A DNA stretch of 64,000 nt, from assembly GCA_965247585.1 (NCBI GenBank), contig CBDFHC010000002.1, positions 372,001 to 436,000 on the forward strand, given 5' to 3'. The translations under genes were made by a program, and so were the position numbers. The notes under the pieces were generated by a model, which was given only the letters and a program-made list of their open reading frames with translations, was not told the DNA's origin and ran no database searches. Positions 58,602 through 64,000 of the stretch are shown here, one piece after another (the stretch's first letter is position 1; each line of letters opens with the position of its first letter). Source of the stretch: CBDFHC01 sp965247585. GTDB lineage: Bacteria; Chloroflexota; Dehalococcoidia; Lucifugimonadales; GCA-2712585.

Positions 58602-60020
58602 TCAGGACACCAGAGGGCGTTGTTGAGACCAGGGTCTTGCTTGCTCAAATGCCGCTGAAGCCCGCAATACCGTGGCTTCCTCTCCGCGCCGGCCGATGAT
58701 GTGAAGACCAATGGGCATACCTTCACTAGAGAACCCGCACGGTATGCTGGCAGCGGGTTGCCCGCTAAGGTTGAAAACGGGCGTGAACGGAAGGTAGTCC
58801 CACCTTGGGAAGACCTCTCTGCCAGCTATGCGCGTTGGAAACTGGCCGACGGGGAATGCGGGCACGGCCATTGTAGGCGTCAGCAGCAAATCGTATTCGC
58901 CCATAAGCGTGTCCAGATTGCTTCGCATGACCTGGACGCTATGTAGGGCTCTAGCATAGTCAGCCCCAGAAACTGATTTACCCCGCTCCATGCTATCGCG
59001 GGCATAGTCAGTAAACAGGTCACCGTGGGTTTCATACAGCTGGCTATAAGAGGCGTAGGCGTTGGTGGTAAAGATCGCCAGAAAAGGCTCCATAGGGTAT
59101 TCCAAGGCGAAGCTGGTCTCCTCCACGGCGCAACCAAGCGATTCAAAGACCATGGCGCCCTCTCGGGCAGAATCTGTCACTTCCGGCTCTACGGCAGCAT
59201 AGCCTAGGTCCGGACTCCAGGCCAACCGAAGACCTCTGACGCCCTCACTGAGTGCGGCGGATAGGTCCGACAGGGGCTCGCGGATGGAGATGGGGTCCCG
59301 AGGGTCAAAACCAGCCAGGACCTGGAGCAGCGCGGCGGCGTCTCGAACATTGTTGGCCATGGGTCCGGACTGGGATGTGAGGTTGGGTGAGGGTTTCCCG
59401 AAGCCGCCCACCCGGGGGACGCGTCCCAAGGTGGGCTTGATGCCGAAGAGGCCGCAGAAGCTAGAAGGGATGCGAATGGACCCGCCGCCATCGCTGCCGA
59501 TGGAGATGGGGCACAGGCCAGCGGCGAGGCCAGCGGCCGCGCCGCCGCTGGACCCACCGCTGGTGCGTTCAGGATTCCAGGGGTTTCGGCAGGCATCACC
59601 CAGCCGGTTTTCAGTGGTGCCGGAGAGGCCGAATTCCGGGGTGTTGGTCTTGCCAAGGGAGATGGCCCCAGCGCTCTTGACCCTAGTCACAACCTCGGAG
59701 TCCTGGTCGGCCACGGTGTCTTTGAATGCCAGGGACCCCAGGGTGGTACGAACGCCTTTTGTGATTTCCAGGTCTTTTATGGAGATGGGGATGCCGAACA
59801 ACGGTCCGCCCTTCTCTCCCCTGGACAGCTTCTCTTCGGCAGCTTTGGCTTCCGCGAGTGCCTGGTCTCCCGTCACGGTGAGGAAGGCGTTTAGCTTCGG
59901 ATTCAGGTCATCAATCCGCCTAAGGTAGAGCTCGGTCAACTCCACGGGAGAGAGCTTCTTGGAGTCCAGCATCTCTCGTAGTTGCCAGGCGGGGGTGAAA
60001 GCCAAGTCTCGGTCGGTCAT
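58602..60020 (-). CDS. Amidase (amidase signature family)
   Basis: 472 residues. The Ser-cisSer-Lys triad is seen as Lys82 (PISIKDLEI), cis-Ser about 157 (GGSSGGAAAG) and nucleophile Ser181 (GSDGGGSIRIPSS). Start MTDRDLAFTPAWQLREMLDS and end SAAFEQARPW are as in family members. Unlike the amidase at 19232 no small subunit is present, so it is probably a stand-alone acylamidase. Substrate unknown. It lies upstream of the surface-protein gene but is separated by 280 nt. Confidence 0.87.
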   Translation of the reverse strand: MTDRDLAFTPAWQLREMLDSKKLSPVELTELYLRRIDDLNPKLNAFLTVTGDQALAEAKAAEEKLSRGEKGGPLFGIPISIKDLEITKGVRTTLGSLAFKDTVADQDSEVVTRVKSAGAISLGKTNTPEFGLSGTTENRLGDACRNPWNPERTSGGSSGGAAAGLAAGLCPISIGSDGGGSIRIPSSFCGLFGIKPTLGRVPRVGGFGKPSPNLTSQSGPMANNVRDAAALLQVLAGFDPRDPISIREPLSDLSAALSEGVRGLRLAWSPDLGYAAVEPEVTDSAREGAMVFESLGCAVEETSFALEYPMEPFLAIFTTNAYASYSQLYETHGDLFTDYARDSMERGKSVSGADYARALHSVQVMRSNLDTLMGEYDLLLTPTMAVPAFPVGQFPTRIAGREVFPRWDYLPFTPVFNLSGQPAASIPCGFSSEGMPIGLHIIGRRGEEATVLRASAAFEQARPWSQQRPLVS

Positions 60021-60102
60021 GTTGTACCTCAGGCGCCTCTTAATGGAGGATCAGTCCCTCAAGCTATCTGGAGGCGGTTAGGGTGTCAAGCAGGCCGGGT
60101 TG

Positions 60103-60915
60103 CTAGACCTGCTGCTGAGCGAGGGTGCGGTAGGTGACTGGCGTGGTGACGGTGAGTCCCGCATCCACGGGAATGACTATACCTGTTACCCAACGCGACT
60201 CGTCGCTGGCCAGGTAGAGGGCGGCCCAGGCCACGTCCCAGGCAGTGCCTTCGGTACCCAAGGGGGTGGCGTCCCGGCGTTCGCGGCGCAACTGTTCGTC
60301 CATTCTGGGCGCAACCATGGGGGTGTAGACCAGGCCCGGGGCGATGCAGTTGACCCTGATGCCGTCGCGGCCATGGTCGGCGGCCATGGAGAATGTGAGG
60401 CCTATGACGGCGGCCTTGGAGGTGGTGTAAGGGGTGCTCTGGTGGGCGCGCAGTCCGGCGACGGATGAGATGTTGACGATGGAACCGCCGCCGGAGTCGA
60501 TCATTTTCGGGATGGCGTATTTGCTGGCCAGGACGATACTTTTGACGTTGACTGACATTACCTGGTCCCAGTGCTCTTCCGTAACCTCCAGAACGGTACC
60601 GCGGCGAGAGATGCCCACGTTGTTATCCAGGATGTCCAGCCGGCCAAAGCGGTCGACGGCGGCGTCCACCATGCGGCGGCAATCCTCGGCGCTGGTGACA
60701 TCGGCGGACACGGTGATGGCGTCGGCGCCTTCCTCCCTTACGGCGGCCAGGGTTTCCTCGGCACGGGCGGCGACGGCGTCCACAAGCACCAGCTTTGCGC
60801 CTTCACGGGCGAAGAGTATGGAGGCCGCTTTGCCGTTGCCCACTCCGGGGCCGCTGGAGCCGGCGCCGGTGACGATGGCCACTTTTCCCTCAAGCCTGCG
60901 GTTACGTTGAATCAA
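60103..60915 (-). CDS. SDR-family oxidoreductase (3-oxoacyl-ACP reductase-like)
   Basis: 270 residues. NAD(P) motif: KVAIVTGAGSSGPGVGNGKA (a variant of TGxxxGxG with an insert), NNVGISRRG, IVNISSVAGLRAH and the active-site YTTSKAAVIGL with Tyr and Lys. The end (GIVIPVDAGLTVT) is normal. It is a classic SDR with full catalytic residues, in contrast to the gene at 47268. It starts 82 nt from the amidase gene. Substrate unknown. Confidence 0.87.
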   Translation of the reverse strand: MIQRNRRLEGKVAIVTGAGSSGPGVGNGKAASILFAREGAKLVLVDAVAARAEETLAAVREEGADAITVSADVTSAEDCRRMVDAAVDRFGRLDILDNNVGISRRGTVLEVTEEHWDQVMSVNVKSIVLASKYAIPKMIDSGGGSIVNISSVAGLRAHQSTPYTTSKAAVIGLTFSMAADHGRDGIRVNCIAPGLVYTPMVAPRMDEQLRRERRDATPLGTEGTAWDVAWAALYLASDESRWVTGIVIPVDAGLTVTTPVTYRTLAQQQV

Positions 60916-61092
60916 CAGTTATACCCTCTGTCAAGTGTCCGTGGACTGGTGCGAGATGATATCAGAGGCGGCGTGCGACAGCCGCATTGCTACCAGGCGA
61001 AGCGGTCTCATATAGGGCAAAGGCCTGCGCGGGAGCGGGAAGGCGCCGAATGAATCCACTCAGAAAGGGTGGTGGTGGGCCTACGTGTACTG

Positions 61093-62749
61093 TACTGAGC
61101 CTGTCTCAGAAGGACGTCCGTTGGCAGGCTTACTCCGACGCGAAGTATTACGCAGACGATGGGGTGAGGGATAGCTGTCAATGGCCTCAGCTCACGAGAC
61201 ATGACAAGGTTCCAGACCGTCAGGTAGAGGGTTGAAGATGGAGGGAGGAGCTCCACACCCGGTAGAGGGTGCGCAGGTTGAAGGCGGTGGCCAACATGGT
61301 CCACTCGGCCGTCACGTTGGCGAGGCCACGCAGCAGGAACCTACGTGCCCTCTGTTGTTCCTTGATGATTCCGAAGACCGGCTCGACCAGCTGCTTTCTC
61401 AGCCGGTACGCCTCTTTGGCGGCTAACGTGGTCCTCCAGGCGCGGTGGCGGCGTAGCACTCCGTCATGGGGCCCTATCGCCAGACTGCGGCCGGTCTCGC
61501 GGGCTCTCGTACAGACTCCGAAGGCCGGGCACGCCTGGCAGACGGCTCCAGAGGCCCGGTACAGACGCAGCGGAACTCCATTCGTATGTTGGATGCGAAG
61601 GAACTTGAGCCTCCGTCCCTGTGGACACGTAAAACTGTCGCTTTGCTCGTCATAGGTGAATCGGTCCTTGTGATACGCGTCTGTGAGGAACCGCTGCCGT
61701 GCTTCTGACACCACCACCTGCTGGCCTCGCCGGTCGCACTCCGCTAGGTGGCTCACGGCGAAGTAGCCAGCGTCGGCCAATGTCATCGGCACCCTCGTCC
61801 CGGTCGTCTCCTCCGCCTGCTCGACCATCGGCACCAGCAGGGCATTGTCATTGGCCGCATCAACCACGTCCACGGCTGTGACCACCATGCCGGCCGCTTC
61901 TCCATCGATCTCCATGGGTGAGACCATAGCCTGGGCGTTGTAGCCGGCCACGATGCCCTGCCTGCCCTTCATCAGTCGGGCCTCCGGGTCGGTCAGGTTG
62001 ATCCGCTTGTGGCGCTTCTGACTCCCGAGGTCGGCCATCGCCTGCCTCACCCGGTCCCTCAAGACCTCCTTGTCGGCTAACTCTTTTGGCAGATGGGCAA
62101 CAGGAGCATCCTCTCCCCCTTCGTTCTGTGCCTCAAGGTCGGCTATCGCCTTCTCGAGACGCTCCAACAGACCACTCAGTCCCACAGCATCATAGCTCCT
62201 GTTCACTGAGGCGTTGGCTACCACCTTCGTCCCGTCCACGGCCTGCACCGCTAGATCCACCAACGCCATGGCCACTGCCGTGCGCACCGAGCGCTCGAAC
62301 AGCTTCCTCATGGCGTGCCGATGCCCTTTGTAGAACCGCCACAGAGTGTTGTGATCGGGATGCTGCCACCCGGTCAACCACAGGTACGGAATCTGGTCCC
62401 GGCAGGCCGTCTCCAGCTTCCGGCAGGAGCGCACACCGGTCATGAAGCCGTACAGCCATACACTCAACAGTGCACGGGGATGGTAGGCTGGCGCTCCCAG
62501 GACCTCCCCGTCTATGTCCACGCCAAGCTCCGCCCAGGCATCTCGACCCACAGCATCGACGAACTCGGCGACGAACCGCGCCGGATGATCCAACGGCAAC
62601 AACTCGTCAAGCGTCGGCGGCAACATCCACATCTGCTCTCGGCCCATCGGTCGAAGCGGCATATCAGTATCCCCCCAATTGATCTCGCTTCGAAGGTACA
62701 CCTGACGACATACCCATTGCCAGATCAGACTTCTGAGACAGGCTCTACT
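61093..62749. mobile_element. IS1182-type insertion sequence, complete
   Basis: Inverted repeats of 16 bp are identical: GAGCCTGTCTCAGAAG at 61097-61112 and its complement at 62730-62745. A 4-bp direct repeat TACT flanks them (61093-61096 and 62746-62749), the target duplication. The element is about 1.65 kb and holds one transposase. Intact ends and an open reading frame suggest a recent insertion. Confidence 0.85.
61220..62662 (-). CDS. IS1182-family transposase
   Basis: About 480 residues from ATG 62662 (MPLRPMGREQMWMLP). Marks: AYHPRALLSVWLYGFMTGVR, RDQIPYLWLTGWQHPDHNTL (DUF772-like N-terminal), AVDGTKVVANASVNRS (first Asp), TLADAGYFAVSHLAE (second Asp) and PVFGIIKEQQRARRFLLRG (Glu). A DDE transposase of the IS1182/IS5-like group. 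No frameshift or stop, so it may be active. It lies inside the element at 61093-62749. Confidence 0.88.
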   Translation of the reverse strand: MPLRPMGREQMWMLPPTLDELLPLDHPARFVAEFVDAVGRDAWAELGVDIDGEVLGAPAYHPRALLSVWLYGFMTGVRSCRKLETACRDQIPYLWLTGWQHPDHNTLWRFYKGHRHAMRKLFERSVRTAVAMALVDLAVQAVDGTKVVANASVNRSYDAVGLSGLLERLEKAIADLEAQNEGGEDAPVAHLPKELADKEVLRDRVRQAMADLGSQKRHKRINLTDPEARLMKGRQGIVAGYNAQAMVSPMEIDGEAAGMVVTAVDVVDAANDNALLVPMVEQAEETTGTRVPMTLADAGYFAVSHLAECDRRGQQVVVSEARQRFLTDAYHKDRFTYDEQSDSFTCPQGRRLKFLRIQHTNGVPLRLYRASGAVCQACPAFGVCTRARETGRSLAIGPHDGVLRRHRAWRTTLAAKEAYRLRKQLVEPVFGIIKEQQRARRFLLRGLANVTAEWTMLATAFNLRTLYRVWSSSLHLQPST

Positions 62750-62923
62750 GCGAACTTTTCGGCTGGCCGTGAGGCTGTGAACCTAGGTCAACAGCGATCC
62801 AGGCGAACTACGTACCGATACGTCAGCAGCCACGCTCTTCGGAATGAGCGAACGCTGACGAGTCGCCAGTCCGGGCATCCACCTTGAGGGTTACTGCACG
62901 CTGAATTTCTCCCCTTGATCCGA

Positions 62924-63361
62924 CTATGGATTGATAGTGCTGACGCTCACTGATTGCTCGGTGTGCTTGTCGACGACGACCCGATCTCCAAGTGGCTCTT
63001 GAAGTTTGACCTCAACGGCATCTTGGCAGTCATCGCCACCTCGTAGAAAGGGATGGGAGGAGGCAACGACCTTAACCTGCACGTCGACATCCGTCTCCCG
63101 CAACAGCGAAACCCCCGGGGCCTTGTGGCAGGTGGGGGTAGTGAGTGTGAGAATGTCTGGGTACCACAAGAACCCTTCGACCACGCGCACTTCGCTGCGC
63201 AACGTGTATACGCCGAGGCCGAAGGACAACAAGGCCGCGAAAAGCAGCAACCCACTCACCGCAACCGCGACGATTAGGAGTCCTAGACGGCCGGATAAGA
63301 ATCTTCTTGAGGCAGAACTGTTGGTCACAAGGTCCTCCTTTGGTTGGCTGCGCCTTGCCAT
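62924..63361 (-). CDS. Hypothetical membrane-anchored protein
   Basis: 145 residues. One hydrophobic segment at about 24-50 (GRLGLLIVAVAVSGLLLFAA) after a basic N-terminus, then an extracytoplasmic part with two Cys pairs of unclear type (PTCHKAP and DDCQDAV), and acidic tail. It resembles a type II membrane protein. No family recognised. It lies 15 nt downstream of a broken gene on the same strand, so both may once have been co-transcribed. AAGGAGGACC precedes an internal start (LVTNSS) at about 63331, which may be the true start. Confidence 0.5.
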   Translation of the reverse strand: MARRSQPKEDLVTNSSASRRFLSGRLGLLIVAVAVSGLLLFAALLSFGLGVYTLRSEVRVVEGFLWYPDILTLTTPTCHKAPGVSLLRETDVDVQVKVVASSHPFLRGGDDCQDAVEVKLQEPLGDRVVVDKHTEQSVSVSTINP

Positions 63362-63376
63362 GCCGTTCGATTGCTC

Positions 63377-64000
63377 TCAGTCAGAACCGCCAATAACCTC
63401 GCGATTCGAGCGGACCACAGAGGTCGTCATGCTGTTGAAAATGTCCGCCCTAGTCGCATCAGTGAGGTTCTTCTCCGCGACGGCCCGGAGGCCATCGAGA
63501 ACGGAGTCGGAAGCTGTGCTCTCCAGTACGACAGTCGTCCTTATCTGACCTGCCTCGAAGTCGAACGAGGTGGAGGCGTCACGCACTTCAGGTGCCCCGA
63601 GCACTGCGAAGTGGACTGCTTCGATCGCCCTTTCGAGTTCCACCTCAGTGAAACCCAGGTCGGTGCGCACTTCGACTGAAACGCCGCTGTGACTCCTGCT
63701 GAAGGTGCCGATAATGTCGAGTGCTGCCTCGGGAGCGCGGCCCGCGAAACCGACCCACGCGTGATCACCGTCTACGATCTCCGCTCTAGCGAAAGCCTCG
63801 GGAGACGCCTAGCGGATTTTCGCGACCGCCAAGGAGAATCTGTTGTTTCAGGCATACCGATCGATGGCTTCTTGAAGAGATATACCTTCTTCGCTGGCGA
63901 TGTGCTGCAAGTCTCTCAACTCCCCGTCACTAGGAGGGTCGTCGATTTCCGGCGCCGCCGCTTCCGGCGGGGGTGTACTCTCCTCTCCTGCGCGGTTGTC
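63377..64000 (-). pseudogene. Interrupted gene, peptidase-prodomain-like, cut by window edge
   Basis: One minus-strand frame is open from the right edge to 63377 apart from two stops: TGA at 63848-63850 and TAG at 63809-63811, 13 codons apart. Reading through gives ELRDLQHIASEEGISLQEAI, DRYA, stop, NNRFSLAVAKIR, stop, ASPEAFARAEIVDGDHAWVG, FAGRAPEAALDIIGTFSRSH, SGVSVEVRTDLGFTEVELER. The style of the segments around both stops resembles an actinobacterial peptidase prodomain-like family, where a Trp is expected at the TGA. After the TAG only one GTG (63670) could restart translation. Most likely a decayed gene. Confidence 0.6.

Noticed and set aside
61097..62745. Composite transposon carrying neighbouring genes
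   Set aside because: Only one copy of the element is present and its own ends explain the inverted repeats.
63809..63850. TGA and TAG as recoded codons in the right-edge gene
   Set aside because: Two different stops within 13 codons with no SECIS-like hairpin seen, and no Cys/Sec context; decay or errors are simpler.

Overview
The window comes from a high-GC bacterium with short intergenic gaps. The gene content best fits an uncultured Chloroflexota lineage of the SAR202/Dehalococcoidia kind. Three luciferase-like flavin or F420 oxidoreductases, three TIM-barrel amidohydrolases, hydantoinase A/B, glycolate oxidase DEF, several Gly-Tyr/Thr-Pro features of a surface protein and small dimeric alpha-beta-barrel proteins sit among ordinary housekeeping genes. 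A DUF3090/SCO1664-like pair and a prodomain-like fragment are reminiscent of actinobacteria. No rRNA, tRNA, CRISPR array or ribosomal-protein marker was seen, so the phylum call is an inference.

Layout. 1-4081: a truncated bifunctional nuclease (DUF151), a Lon-type protease with an AAA_32 N-terminal part, and the SCO1664-like kinase/DUF3090 pair. 4256-17064: a catabolic stretch with luciferase-like oxidoreductases, a BNR-repeat propeller, a cupin, two amidohydrolases, a ThDP enzyme, a VOC protein, an MFS transporter and a zinc alcohol dehydrogenase. 17194-22795: a co-directional block hyuB - small GatC/AtzG-like subunit - amidase - hyuA. 22880-30141: a Gfo/Idh dehydrogenase, a class III aminotransferase, a LamG-trypsin protease, and a FIST / cytosolic periplasmic-binding-protein-like / alpha-beta barrel operon. 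30832-35317: a thioredoxin-domain DUF255 protein, a probable selenoprotein of the SelW/Rdx family, an arsR-arsM pair and a BtpA-like protein. 35483-37283: a VOC gene, a lower-GC islet with a CopG-like antitoxin and a DUF6602 protein, and a broken second copy of the VOC 3' end.

37298-54114: queA, thiolase, an amidohydrolase/NHL-propeller/MFS operon, folD, acpS-nnrDE, an SDR without the usual catalytic Tyr, glcDEF, tenA and a type-2 malate/lactate dehydrogenase. 54154-60915: a frameshifted 5-FTHF cyclo-ligase-like gene, a beta-lactamase-like serine hydrolase without a visible Glu166, a large cell-surface protein with Gly-Tyr tracts, an amidase and an SDR. 60916-64000: a complete IS1182-type element with 16-bp inverted repeats and a TACT target duplication, a small membrane protein, and a gene interrupted by two in-frame stops that runs off the right edge.

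The most interesting single object is the Rdx/SelW-like gene at 33023-33283. Its in-frame TGA sits in a Cys-x-x-Sec motif, it has its own consensus-like promoter and Shine-Dalgarno sequence, and a GC-rich hairpin follows the TGA as expected for a bacterial SECIS. Functional statements come from motif reading only; no database search was run.
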